From Taudactylus pleione (taxonomy: Eukaryota; Chordata; Amphibia; Anura; Myobatrachidae), in assembly GCA_031769625.1 (NCBI GenBank), contig JAUIMM010000601.1, forward strand, positions 5,852,001 through 5,916,000: DNA of 64,000 nt, read 5' to 3'. Of the stretch, positions 1-13,400 are shown piece by piece. The notes under the pieces are model-generated. The model did no database searches and had not been told where the DNA came from. It saw only the letters and a list, made by a program, of their open reading frames with translations. The translations under genes and the position numbers were made by a program. The number at the start of each line of letters is the position of its first letter. Within the stretch, counting starts at the first letter, position 1.

Positions 1-3000
1 TTAATTGGATGAAGGGCAGCTTACACCTACACCACACAGGACAGCCTCTGTAAAAATTATTTGGATGAAGGGCAGCTTACACCACACAGGACAGCCCCTG
101 TAAAAATTATTTGGATGAAGGGCAGCTTACACCACACAGGACAGCCCCTGTAAATATTATTTGGATGAAGGGCAGCTTACACCACACAGCAGCCCCTGTA
201 AAAATAATTTGGATGAAGGGCAGCTTACATCACACAGGACAGCCCCTGTAAAATTATTTGGATGAAGGGCAGCTTACACCACACAGCAGCCCCTGTAAAA
301 ATTAATTGGATGAAGGGCAGCTTACATCACACAGGACAGCCCCTGTAAAAAATATTTGGATGAAGGGCAGCTTACACCACACAGGACAGCCGCTGTAAAA
401 TTATTTGGATGAAGGGCAGCTTACACCACACAGGACAGCCCCTGTAAACATTATTTGGATGAAGGGCAGCTTACACCACACAGCAGCCCCTGTAAAAATT
501 ATTTGCATGAAGGGCAGCTTACATCACACAGGACAGCCCCTGTAAAAAATATTTGGATGAAGGGCAGCGTACCCCTACAACACACAGGGCAGCCCCTGTA
601 AAAATTATTTAAATGAAGGGCAGCGTACACCAAACAAGACAGCCCCTGTAAAAGTTATTTGGATGAAGGGCAGCTTACACCACACAGGACAGCCCCTGTA
701 AAAAGTATTTGAATGAAGGGCAGCTTACACCACACAGTACAGCCGCTGTAAAAAATATTTGGATGAAGGGCAGCTTACACCACACAAGACAGCCCCTGGA
801 AAAATTATTTGGATGAAGGGCAGCTTACACCACACAGGACAGCCCCTGTAAACATTATTTGGATGAAGGGCAACTTACACCACACAGGACAGCCCCTGTA
901 AAAAATATTTGGATGAAGGGCAGCTTTCACCACACAGGACAGCCCCTGTAAAAAATATTTGGATGAAGGGCAGCGTACCCCTACACCACACAGGGCAGCC
1001 CCTGTAAAAATTATTTAAATGAAGGGCAGGGTAAACCAAACAAGACAGCCCCTGTAAAAGATATTTGGATGAAGGGCAGCATACACCACTCAGGACAGCC
1101 CCTCTAAAATTATTTGGATGAAGGGCAGCGTACACCACACAGGACAGCCCCTGTAAAATTATTTGCATGAAGGGCAGCTTACACCACACAGGACAGCCCC
1201 TGTAACATTAATTTGTATGAAGGGCAGCTTACACCACTCAGGACAGCTCCTGTAAAAATTATTTGGATGAAGGGCAGCATACACCACACAGGACAGCCCC
1301 TATAAAAATTATTTGGATGAAGGGAAGTGTACACCACACAGGACAGCACCTGTAAACATTATTTGGATGAAGGGCAGCTTACACCACACAGGGCAACCCC
1401 TGTAAAAAGTAATTGGATGAAGGGCAGCTTACACCACATAGGACAGCCCCTGTAACAAATATTTGGATGAAGGGCAGTGTACCCCTACACCACACAGCGC
1501 AGCCCCTGTAAAAATATTTTAAATTAAAGGCAGCATACACAAAACAAGACAGCCCCTGTAAAAATAATTTGGATGAAGGGTAGCTTACACCACACAGGAC
1601 AGCCCCTGTAAGAAATATTTGGATGAAGTGCAGCTTACACCACACAGCAGCCCCTGTAAACATTATTTGGATGAAGGGCAGCTTACACCACACAGCAACC
1701 CCTGTAAAAAGTATTTGGATGAAGGGCAGCTTACACCACACAGGACAGCCCCTGTAAAAAATAATTAGATGAAGGGCAGTGTACCCCTACACCACGCAGC
1801 TCAGCCCCTGTAAACATTATTTGGATGAAGGGCAGCTTACACCACACAGGACAGCCCCTGTAAAAATAATTTGGATGAAGGGTAGCTTACACCACACAGG
1901 ACAGCCCCTGTAAAAATTATTTGGATGAAGGGCAGCTTACACCACACAGCAGCCCCTGTAAACATTATTTGGATGAAGGGCAGCTTACACCACACAGGAC
2001 AGCCCCTGTAAAAAATATTTGGATGAAGGGCAGTGAACCCCTACACCACACAGCGCAGCCCCTGTAAAAATGATTTAAATGAAAGGCAGCATACACCAAA
2101 CAAGACAGCCCCTGTTAAAGTTATTTGGATGAAGGGCAGCTTACACCACACAGGACAGCCCCTGTAAAAAATTATTTGGATGAAGGGCAGCTTACACCAC
2201 ACAGGACAGCCCCTGTAAAAATTATTTGGATGAAGGGCAGCATACCCCTACACCAGGACAGCCCCTGTAAACATTATTTGGATGAAGGGCAGCTTACACC
2301 ACACAGCAAACCCTGTAAAAATTAATTGGAGGAAGGGCAGCTTACACCTACACCACACAGCGCAGCTCCTGTAAAAATTATTTGGATGAAGGGCAGTATA
2401 CACCACACAGGACAGCCCCTGTAAACATTATTTGGATGAAAGGCAGCTTACACCACACAGCAACCCCTGTAAAAGTATTTGGATGAAGGGCAGCTTACAC
2501 CACACTGGACAGCCTCTGTAAAAAATATTTGGATGAAGGGCAGTGTACCCCTACACCACACAGGGCAGCCCCTGTAAAAATTATTTAAATGAAAGGCAGC
2601 ATACACCAAACAAGACATCCCCTGTTAAAGTTATTTGGATGAAGGGCAGCTTACACCACACAGGACAGCCCCATTAAAATTATTTGCATGAAGGGCAGCT
2701 TACACCACACAGGACAGCCCCTGTTACAATAATTTGGATGAAGGGCAGCTTACACCACTCAGGACAGCTCCTGTAAAAATTATTTGGATGAAGGGCAGCA
2801 TACACCACCACACAGGATAGCCCCTGTAAACATTATTTGGATGAAGGGCAGCTTACACCACACAGCAACCCCTGTAAAAAGTATTTGGATGAAGGGCAGC
2901 TTACACCACACAGGACAGCCTCTGTAAAAAATATTTGGATGAAGGGCAGTGTACCCCTACACCACACAGCGCAGCCCCTGTAAAAAATATTTAAATGAAA

Positions 3001-3892
3001 GGCAGCATACACCAAACAAGACAGCCCCTGTTAAAGTTATTTGGATGAAGGCAGCTTACACCACACAGGACAGCCCCTGTAAAAATTATTTGGATGAAGG
3101 GCAGCTTACACCACACAGGACAGCCCCTGTAAAAATTATTTCGATGAAGGGCAGCTTACACCACACAGGACAGCCCCTGTAAACATTATTTGGATGAAGG
3201 GCAGCTTACACCACACAGCAGCCCCTGTAAAAAATTATTTGGATGAAGGGCAGCTTACACCACACAGGACAGCCCCTGTAAAAATAATTTGGATGAAGGG
3301 CAGCATACCCCTACACCACACAGGGCAGCCCCTGTAAAAATTATTTGGATTAAGGGCAGTGTACACCACAATGGACAGCCCCTGTAAAAAAATATTTGGA
3401 TGAAGGGCACCTTACACCACACAGAACAGCCCCTGTAAAAATTAATTGGATGAAGGGCAGCTTACACCTACACCACACAGGGCAGCCTCTGTAAAAATTA
3501 TTTGGATGAAGTGCAGCTAACACCACACAGGAGAGCCCCTGTAAAAATAATTTGGATGAAGGGCAGCATACCCCTACACCACACAGGGCAGCCCCTGTAA
3601 AAATTATTTAAATGAAGGGCAGCATACACCACACAGGACAGACCCTGTAAAAGTTATTTGGATGAAGGGCAGCTTACACCTCACAGGACAGCCCCTGTAA
3701 AAAGTATTTGAATGAAGGGCAGCTTACACCACACAGGACAGCCCATGTAAAAAATTTTGGATGAAGGACAGCATACCCCAACACCACACTGTTCTGGCCC
3801 TGTAAAAATTATTTGGATTAAGGGCAGTGTACACCACAAAGGACAGCCCCTGTAAAAAAATATTTGGATGAAGGGCAGCTTACACCACACAG
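1..3892 (+). repeat. Mixed, weakly ordered monomer block (left end)
   Basis: This block mixes 48-, 50- and 56-bp monomers with many private point changes. The fixed dimer (e.g. about 2,030-2,140, 2,550-2,640 and 2,945-3,040) and the TTGCATGAAGG marker monomer (about 1,154 and 2,675) are present, so it is related to the arrays further right. I could not follow a clean long period within it. No gene, RNA or mobile element is visible. Lower order and more private variants than the rest of the window would fit an older part of the array. Confidence 0.75.
57..106 (+). repeat. Example of the 50-bp consensus monomer
   Basis: This is a clean copy of the commonest monomer, phased to start at TTATTTGG and ending with the A-run before the next TTATTTGG. 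It carries one AluI site (AGCT) in GCAGCTTAC and the dyad ACAGG-N6-CCTGT near its end. Fifty is not a multiple of three, so reading frames shift from copy to copy and three monomers are needed to return to phase. It serves as the reference for the length and point variants described elsewhere. Confidence 0.95.
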
Positions 3893-5339
3893 GACAGCCC
3901 CTGTAAAAATTAATTGGATGAAGGGCAGCATACCCCTACACCAGGACAGCCCCTGTAAACATTATTTGGATGAAGGGCAGCTTACACCTACACCACACAG
4001 CGCAGCTCCTGTAAAAATTATTTGGATGAAGGGCAGCATACACCACACAGGACAGCCCCTGTAAACATTATTTGGATAAAAGGCAGCTTACACCACACAG
4101 CAACCCCTGTAAAAGTATTTGGATGAAGGGCAGCTTACACCACACTGGACAGCCTCTGTAAAAAATATTTGGATGAAGGGCAGTGTACCCCTACAATACA
4201 CAGCGCAGCCCCTGTAAAAATTATTTAAATGAAAGGCAGCATACACCAAACAAGACATCCCCTGTTAAAGTTATTTGGATGAAGGGCAGCTTACACCACA
4301 CAGGACAGCCCCTGTAAAATTATTTGCATGAAGGGCAGCTTACACCACACAGGACAGCCCCTGTTACAATAATTTGGATGAAGGGCAGCTTAAACCACTC
4401 AGGACAGCTCCTGTAAAAATTATTTGGATGAAGGGCAGCATACACCACACAGGACAGCCCCTGTAAACATTATTTGGATGAAGGGCAGCTTACACCACAC
4501 AGAAACCCCTGTAAAAAGTATTTGGATGAAGGGCAGCTTACACCACACAGGACAGCCTCTGTAAAAAATATTTGGATGAAGGGCAGTGTACCCCTACACC
4601 ACACAGCGCAGCCCCTGTAAAAATTAATTGGATGAAGGGCAGCATACCCCTACACCAGGACAGCCCCTGTAAACATTATTTGGATGAAGGGCAGCTTACA
4701 CCTACACCACACAGCGCAGCTCCTGTAAAAATTATTTGGATGAAGGGCAGCATACACCACACAGGACAGCCCCTGTAAACATTATTTGGATAAAAGGCAG
4801 CTTACACCACACAGCAACCCCTGTAAAAGTATTTGGATGAAGGGCAGCTTACACCACACTGGACAGCCTCTGTAAAAAATATTTGGATGAAGGGCAGTGT
4901 ACCCCTACAATACACAGCGCAGCCCCTGTAAAAATTATTTAAATGAAAGGCAGCATACACCAAACAAGACATCCCCTGTTAAAGTTATTTGGATGAAGGG
5001 CAGCTTACACCACACAGGACAGCCCCTGTAAAATTATTTGCATGAAGGGCAGCTTACACCACACAGGACAGCCCCTGTTACAATAATTTGGATGAAGGGC
5101 AGCTTAAACCACTCAGGACAGCTCCTGTAAAAATTATTTGGATGAAGGGCAGCATACACCACACAGGACAGCCCCTGTAAACATTATTTGGATGAAGGGC
5201 AGCTTACACCACACAGAAACCCCTGTAAAAAGTATTTGGATGAAGGGCAGCTTACACCACACAGGACAGCCTCTGTAAAAAATATTTGGATGAAGGGCAG
5301 TGTACCCCTACACCACACAGCGCAGCCCCTGTAAAAATT
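3893..5339 (+). repeat. 714-bp tandem duplication
   Basis: Sequence from about 3,893 to 4,625 is repeated directly at about 4,607 to 5,339, an offset of exactly 714 bp at several landmarks (TAATTGG at 3,911 and 4,625; the TTGCATG marker at about 4,315 and 5,029; the odd CTACAATACACAGCG monomer in both). I saw almost no differences between copies by eye, so the event looks recent. The unit is about 14 monomers. The copies diverge at about 4,626/5,340, where the first continues with TAATTGG and the second with TATTTAAATG. Confidence 0.9.
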
Positions 5340-6444
5340 ATTTAAATGAAAGGCAGCATACACCAAACAAGACATCCCCTGTTAAAGTTATTTGGATGAA
5401 GAGCAGCTTACACCACACAGGACAGCCCCTGTAAAAATAATTTGGATGAAGGGCAGCTTACACCACACAGGACAGCCCCTGTAAAATTATTTGGATGAAG
5501 GGCAGCATACACCACACAGGACAGCCCCTGTAAACATTATTTGGATGAAGGGCAGCTTACACCACACAGCAGCCCCTGTAAAAAATTATTTGGATGAAGG
5601 GCAGCTTACACCACACAGGACAGCCCCTGTAAAAATAATTTGGATGAAGGGCAGCATACCCCTACACCACACAGGGCAGCCCCTGTAAAAATTATTTAAA
5701 TGAAGGGCAGCATACACCACACAGGACAGCCCCTGTAAAAGTTATTTGGATGAAGGGCAGCTTACACCTCACAGGACAGCCCCTGTAAAAATTATTTGAA
5801 TGAAGGGCAGCTTACACCACACAGGACAGCCCATGTAAAAATTTTTGGATGAAGGACAGCATACCCCCTACACCACACAGTGCAGCCCCTGTAAAAATTA
5901 TTTGGATTAAGGGCAGTGTACACCACAATGGACAGCCCCTGTAAAAAAATATTTGGATGAAGGGCAGCTTACACCACACAGGAGACCCCTGTAAAAATTA
6001 ATTGGATGAAGGGCAGCTTACACCTGCACCACACAGGGCAGCCTCTGTAAAAATTATTTGGATTAAGGGCAGCTTACACCACACATCAGCCCCTGTAAAC
6101 ATTATTTGGATGAAGGGCAGCTTACACCACACATCAGCCCCTGTAAACATTATTTGGATGAAGGGCAGCTTACACCACACATCAGCCCCTGTAAACATTA
6201 TTTGGATGAAGGGCAGCTTACACCACACAGGACAGCCCCTGTAAAAAATATTTGGATGAAGGGCAGTCTACCCCTACACCACACAGCGCAGCCCCTGTAA
6301 AAATTATTTAAATGAAAGGCAGCATACACCAAACAAGACAGCCCCTGTTAAAGTTATTTGGATGAAGGGCAGCTTACACCACACAGGACAGCCCCTGTAA
6401 AAAATTATTTGGATGAAGGGCAGCTTACACCACACAGGACAGCC
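5340..6444 (+). repeat. Monomer block between duplicated segments
   Basis: Ordinary monomers of the 50-, 48- and 56-bp classes occur here, including the fixed dimer at about 6,250-6,350 and the 48-bp triplication. Single-base variants include a GGAGACC form near 5,980. No gene or other element is visible. Confidence 0.8.
6070..6213 (+). repeat. Triplicated 48-bp monomer (CACATCAGCC variant)
   Basis: Three perfect consecutive copies of a 48-bp unit occupy 6070-6117, 6118-6165 and 6166-6213. Each carries the rare CACACATCAGCC variant in place of CACACAGCAGCC. The next monomer reverts to ACAGGACAG. Perfect identity of a rare variant in three neighbours indicates a very recent single-monomer expansion by slippage or unequal exchange. 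Because 48 is divisible by three, frame is kept across these copies, which explains the longer-than-usual open frames on both strands here. Confidence 0.93.
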
Positions 6445-9400
6445 CCTGTAAAAATAATTTGGATGAAGGGCAGCATACCCCTACACCAGGACAGCCCCTG
6501 TAAACATTATTTGGATGAAGGGCAGCTTACACCACACAGCAAACGCTGTAAAAATTAATTGGAATAAGGGCAGCTTACACCTACACCACACAGCGCAGCT
6601 CCTGTAAAAAATTTTTGGATGAAGGGCAGCATACACCACACAGGACAGCCCCTGTAAACATTATTTGGATGAAGGGCAGCTTACACCACACAGCAAACCC
6701 TGTAAAAAGTATTTGGATGAAGGGCAGCTTACACCACACAGGACAGCCTCTGTAAAAATTATTTGGATGAAGGGCAGTGTACCCCTACACCACACAGCGC
6801 AGCATCTGTAAAAATTATTTAAATGAAAGGCAGCATACACCAAACAAGACAGCCCCTGTTAAAGTTATTTGGATGAAGGGCAGCTTACTCCACACAGGAC
6901 AGCCCCTGTAAAAATAATTTGGATGAAGGGCAGCTTACACCACACAGGACAGCCCCTGTAAAAATTATTTGGATGAAGGGCAGCATACACCACACAGGAC
7001 AGCCCCTGTAAACATTATTTGGATGAAGGGCAGCTTACACCACACAGCAGCCCCTGTAAAAAATTATTTGGATGAAGGGCAGCTTACACCACACAGGACA
7101 GCCCCTGTAAAAATAATTTGGATGAAGGGCAGCTTACACCTACACCACACAGGGCAGCCTCTGTAAAAATTATTTGGATGAAGGGCAGCTTACACCACAC
7201 AGGACAGCCCCTGTAAAAATTATTTGGATAAAGGGCAGCTTACACCACACAAGACAGCCCCTGTAAAAATTATTTGGATGAAGGGCAGCGTACACCACAC
7301 AGGACAGCCACTGTAAAATTATTTGGATGAAGGGCAGCTTACACCACACAGGACAGCCCCTGTAAACATTATTTGAATGAAGGGCATCTTACACCACACA
7401 GCAGCCCCTGTAAAAATTATTTGGATGAAGGGTAGCTTACATCACACAGGACAGCCCTTGTAAAAAATTTTTGGATGAAGGGCAGCATACACCACACAGC
7501 AGCCCCTGTAAAAATTATTTGGATGAAGGGCAGCTTACACCACACAGGACAGCCCCTGTAAAAATTATTTGGATGAAGGGCAGCGTACACCACACAGAAC
7601 AGCCCCTGTAAAATTATTTGGATGAAGGGCAGCTTACACCACACAGGACAGCCCCTGTAAACATTATTTGGATGAAGGGCAGCTTACACCACACAGCAGC
7701 CCCTGTAAAAATTATTTGGATGAAGGGTAGCTTACATCACACAGGACAGCCTCTGTAAAAAATATTTGGATGAAGGGCAGCGTACACCACACAGGACAGC
7801 CCCTGTAAATATTATTTGGATGAAGGGCAGCTTACACCACACAGCAGCCCCTGTAAAAATTATTTGGATGAAGGGCAGCTTACATCACACTGGACAGCCC
7901 CTGTAAAAAATATTTGGATGAAGGGCAGCTTACATCACACAGGACAGCCCCTGTAAAAAATATTTGGATGAAGGGCAGCTTACACCACACGGGACAGCCC
8001 CTGTAAATATTATTTGGATGAAGGGCAGCTTACACCACACAGGACAGCCCCTGTAAAAATAATTTGGATGAAGGGCAGCTTACATCACACAGGACAGCCC
8101 CTGTAAAAAATATTTGGAAGAAGGGCAGCGTACACCACACAGGACAGCCCCTGTAAAATTATTTGGATGAACGGCAGCTTACACCACACAGCAGCCCCTG
8201 AAAAAATTATTTGGATGAAGGGCAGCTTACATCACAGAGGACAGCCCCTGTAAAAAATATTTGGATGAAGGGCAGCTTACACCTACACCACACAGGGCAG
8301 CCTCTGTAAAAATTATTTGGATGAAGGGCAGCTTACACCACACTGGACAGCCCCTGTAAAAATTATTTGGATGAAGGGCAGCGTACACCACACAGGACAG
8401 CCCCTGTAAAATTATTTGGATGAAGGGCAGCTTACACCACACAGTACAGCCCCTGTAAACATTATTTGGATGAAGGGCAGCTTACACCACACAGCAGCCC
8501 CTGTAAAAATAATTTGGATGAAGGGCAGCATACCCCTACACCAGGACAGCCCCTGTAAACATTATTTGGATGAAGGGCAGCTTACACCACACAGCAAACG
8601 CTGTAAAAATTAATTGGAATAAGGGCAGCTTACACCTACACCACACAGCGCAGCTCCTGTAAAAAAAATTTGGATGAAGGGCAGCATACACCACACAGGA
8701 CAGCCCCTGTAAACATTATTTGGATGAAGGGCAGCTTACACCACACAGCAACCCCTGTAAAAAGTATTTGGATGAAGGGCAGCTTACACCACACAGGACA
8801 GCCTCTGTAAAAATTATTTGGATGAAGGGCAGTGTACCCCTACACCACACAGCGTAGCCTCTGTAAAAATTATTTAAATGAAAGGCAGCATACACCAAAC
8901 AAGACAGCCCCTGTTAAAGTTATTTGGATGAAGGGCAGCTTACTCCACACAGGACAGCCCCTGTAAAAATAATTTGGATGAAGGGCAGCTTACACCACAC
9001 AGGACAGCCCCTGTAAAAATTATTTGGATGAAGGGCAGCATACACCACACAGGACAGCCCCTGTAAACATTATTTGGATGAAGGGCAGCTTACACCACAC
9101 AGCAGCCCCTGTAAAAAAATATTTGGATGAAGGGCAGCTTACACCACACAGGACAGCCCCTGTAAAAATAATTTGGATGAAGGGCAGCTTACACCTACAC
9201 CACACAGGGCAGCCTCTGTAAAAATTATTTGGATGAAGGGCAGCTTACACCACACAGGACAGCCCCTGTAAAAATTATTTGGATAAAGGGCAGCTTACAC
9301 CACACAAGACAGCCCCTGTAAAAATTATTTGGATGAAGGGCAGCGTACACCACACAGGACAGCCCCTGTAAAATTATTTGGATGAAGGGCAGCTTACACC

Positions 9401-10497
9401 ACACAGGACAGCCCCTGTAAACATTATTTGAATGAATGGCATCTTACACCACACAGCAGCCCCTGTAAAAATTATTTGGATGAAGGGTAGCTTACATCAC
9501 ACAGGACAGCCCTTGTAAAAAATATTTGGATGAAGGGCAGCATACACCACACAGCAGCCCCTGTAAAAATTATTTGGATGAAGGGCAGCTTACACCACAC
9601 AGGACAGCCCCTGTAAAAATTATTTGGATGAAGGGCAGCGTACAACACACAGAACAGCCCCTGTAAAATTATTTGGATGAAGGGCAGCTTACACCACACA
9701 GTACAGCCCCTGTAAACATTATTTGGATGAAGGGCAGCTTACACCACACAGCAGCCCCTGTAAAAATTATTTGGATGAAGGGTAGCTTACATCACACAGG
9801 ACAGCCTCTGTAAAAAATATTTGGATGAAGGGCAGCGTACACCACACAGGACAGCCCCTGTAAATATTATTTGGATGAAGGGCAGCTTACACCACACAGC
9901 AGCCCCTGTAAAAATTATTTGGATGAAGGGCAGCTTACATCACACTGGACAGCCCCTGTAAAAAATATTTGGATGAAGGGCAGCTTACATCACACAGGAC
10001 AGCCCCTGTAAAAAATATTTGGATGAAGGGCAGCTTACACCACATGGGACAGCCCCTGTAAATATTATTTGGATGAAGGGCAGCTTACACCACACAGGAC
10101 AGCCCCTGTAAAAATAATTTGGATGAAGGGCAGCTTACATCACACAGGACAGCCCCTGTAAAAAATATTTGGATGAAGGGCAGCGTACACCACACAGGAC
10201 AGCCCCTGTAAAATTATTTGGATGAAGGGCAGCTTACACCACACAGCAGCCCCTGTAAAAATTATTTGGATGAAGGGCAGCTTACATCACAGAGGACAGC
10301 CCCTGTAAAAAATATTTGGATGAAGGGCAGCTTACACCTACACCACACAGGGCAGCCTCTGTAAAAATTATTTGGATGAAGGGCAGCTTACACCACACTG
10401 GACAGCCCCTGTAAAAATTATTTGGATGAAGGGCAGCGTACACCACACAGGACAGCCCCTGTAAAATTATTTGGATGAAGGGCAGCTTACACCACAC
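6445..10497 (+). repeat. 2,055-bp tandem duplication
   Basis: Landmarks in 6,445-8,442 recur 2,055 bp later in about 8,500-10,497. Examples are the CAGCAAACGC monomer ending at 6,558 and 8,613, the GCATCTTAC monomer before 7,417 and 9,472, and the block at 8,227-8,442 and 10,282-10,497. Copies differ by scattered single bases (e.g. GAACGGCAG near 8,170 against GAAGGGCAG, and CACACGGG against CACATGGG). The unit is about 41 monomers. It lies inside the larger 3,753-bp duplication, so it must be the older event. Confidence 0.9.
7114..7169 (+). repeat. Example of the ~56-bp monomer class
   Basis: This monomer has six extra bases, giving CTTACACCTACACC in place of CTTACACC, and has ACAGGGCAGCC in place of ACAGGACAGCC. 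It recurs throughout the array, usually followed by a CTCTGTAAAA joint. The GGGCAG form found in many such copies lengthens the inverted repeat to ACAGGG-N4-CCCTGT when the right half is intact. The extra six bases look like a small internal duplication of CTACAC or ACACCT. This class is a useful landmark for aligning HOR copies. Confidence 0.9.
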
Positions 10498-13400
10498 AGG
10501 ACAGCCGCTGTAAAAAATATTTGGATGAATGGCAGCTTACACCACACAGCAGCCCCTGTTAACATTATTTGGATGAAGGGCAGCTTACACCACACAGGAC
10601 AGCCCCTGTAAAAAATATTTGGATGAAGGGCAGTGTACCCCTACACCACACAGTGCAGCCCCTGTAAAAATTATTTAAATGAAAGGCAGCATACACCAAA
10701 CAAGACAGCCCCTGTTAAAGTTATTTGGATGAAGGGCAGCATACACCACACAAGACAGCCCCTGTAAACATTATTTGGAGGAAGGGCAGCTTACACCACA
10801 CAGCAGCCCCTGTAAAAATTATTTGGATGAAGGGTAGCTTACATCACAGAGGACAGCCTCTGTAAAAAATATTTGGATGAAGGGCAGCGTACACCACACA
10901 GGACAGCCCCTGTAAAATTATTTGGATGAATGGCAGCTTACATCACACAGGACAGCCCCTGTAAAAAATATTTGGATTAAGGGCAGCTTATATCACACAG
11001 GACAGCCCCTGTAAAAAATATTTGGATGAAGGGCAGCTTACACCACACAGGACAGCCCCTGTAAATATTATTTGGATGAAGGGCAGCTTACACCACACAG
11101 CAGCCCCTGTAAAAATTATTTGGATGAAGGGCAGCTTACATCACACAGGACAGCCCCTGTAAAAAATATTTGGATGAAGGGCAGCGTACACCACACAGGA
11201 AAACCCCTGTAAAATTATTTGGATGAAGGGCAGCTTACACCACACAGCAGCCCCTGTAAAAATTATTTGGATGAAGGGCAGCTTACATCACACAGGACAG
11301 CCCCTGTAAAAAAAATTTGGATGAAGGGCAGCTTACACCTACACCACACAGGGCAGCCCCTTTAAACATTATTTGGATGAAGGGCAGCTTACACCACACA
11401 GCAGCCCCTGTAAACATTATTTGGATGAAGGGCAGCTTACACCACACAGCAGCCCCTGTAAAAATTATTTGGATGAAGGGTAGCTTACATCACACAGGAC
11501 AGCCTCTGTAAAAAATATTTGGATGAAGGGCAGCGTACACCACACAGGACAGCCCCTGTAAATATTATTTGGATGAAGGGCAGCTTACACCACACAGCAG
11601 CCCCTGTAAAAATTATTTGGATGAAGGGCAGCTTACATCACACTGGACAGCCCCTGTAAAAAATATTTGGATGAAGGGCAGCTTACATCACACAGGACAG
11701 CCCCTGTAAAAAATATTTGGATGAAGGGCAGCTTACACCACACGGGACAGCCCCTGTAAATATTATTTGGATGAAGGGCAGCTTACACCACACAGGACAG
11801 CCCCTGTAAAAATAATTTGGATGAAGGGCAGCTTACATCACACAGGACAGCCCCTGTAAAAAATATTTGGAAGAAGGGCAGCGTACACCACACAGGACAG
11901 CCCCTGTAAAATTATTTGGATGAACGGCAGCTTACACCACACAGCAGCCCCTGAAAAAATTACTTGGATGAAGGGCAGCTTACATCACAGAGGACAGCCC
12001 CTGTAAAAAATATTTGGATGAAGGGCAGCTTACACCTACACCACACAGGGCAGCCTCTGTAAAAATTATTTGGATGAAGGGCAGCTTACACCACACTGGA
12101 CAGCCCCTGTAAAAATTATTTGGATGAAGGGCAGCGTACACCACACAGGACAGCCCCTGTAAAATTATTTGGATGAAGGGCAGCTTACACCACACAGTAC
12201 AGCCCCTGTAAACATTATTTGGATGAAGGGCAGCTTACACCACACAGCAGCCCCTGTAAAAATAATTTGGATGAAGGGCAGCATACCCCTACACCAGGAC
12301 AGCCCCTGTAAACATTATTTGGATGAAGGGCAGCTTACACCACACAGCAAACGCTGTAAAAATTAATTGGAATAAGGGCAGCTTACACCTACACCACACA
12401 GCGCAGCTCCTGTAAAAAAAATTTGGATGAAGGGCAGCATACACCACACAGGACAGCCCCTGTAAACATTATTTGGATGAAGGGCAGCTTACACCACACA
12501 GCAACCCCTGTAAAAAGTATTTGGATGAAGGGCAGCTTACACCACACAGGACAGCCTCTGTAAAAATTATTTGGATGAAGGGCAGTGTACCCCTACACCA
12601 CACAGCGTAGCCTCTGTAAAAATTATTTAAATGAAAGGCAGCATACACCAAACAAGACAGCCCCTGTTAAAGTTATTTGGATGAAGGGCAGCTTACTCCA
12701 CACAGGACAGCCCCTGTAAAAATAATTTGGATGAAGGGCAGCTTACACCACACAGGACAGCCCCTGTAAAAATTATTTGGATGAAGGGCAGCATACACCA
12801 CACAGGACAGCCCCTGTAAACATTATTTGGATGAAGGGCAGCTTACACCACACAGCAGCCCCTGTAAAAAAATATTTGGATGAAGGGCAGCTTACACCAC
12901 ACAGGACAGCCCCTGTAAAAATAATTTGGATGAAGGGCAGCTTACACCTACACCACACAGGGCAGCCTCTGTAAAAATTATTTGGATGAAGGGCAGCTTA
13001 CACCACACAGGACAGCCCCTGTAAAAATTATTTGGATAAAGGGCAGCTTACACCACACAAGACAGCCCCTGTAAAAATTATTTGGATGAAGGGCAGCGTA
13101 CACCACACAGGACAGCCCCTGTAAAATTATTTGGATGAAGGGCAGCTTACACCACACAGGACAGCCCCTGTAAACATTATTTGAATGAAGGGCATCTTAC
13201 ACCACACAGCAGCCCCTGTAAAAATTATTTGGATGAAGGGTAGCTTACATCACACAGGACAGCCCTTGTAAAAAATATTTGGATGAAGGGCAGCATACAC
13301 CACACAGCAGCCCCTGTAAAAATTATTTGGATGAAGGGCAGCTTACACCACACAGGACAGCCCCTGTAAAAATTATTTGGATGAAGGGCAGCGTACAACA

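Noticed and set aside
57..106. Splice-like signals in each monomer (minus-strand ATTTTTACAG before GGGCTG, GGTGTAAG further on)
   Set aside because: They resemble weak acceptor and donor sites, but such short motifs are common by chance and nothing indicates transcription or exons.
6002..6300. Possible repeat-containing surface or secreted protein (MDEGQLTPH-type peptide repeats)
   Set aside because: A protein-coding minisatellite would have units in multiples of three and a continuous frame. Here the main unit is 50 bp, and frames on both strands are equally open.
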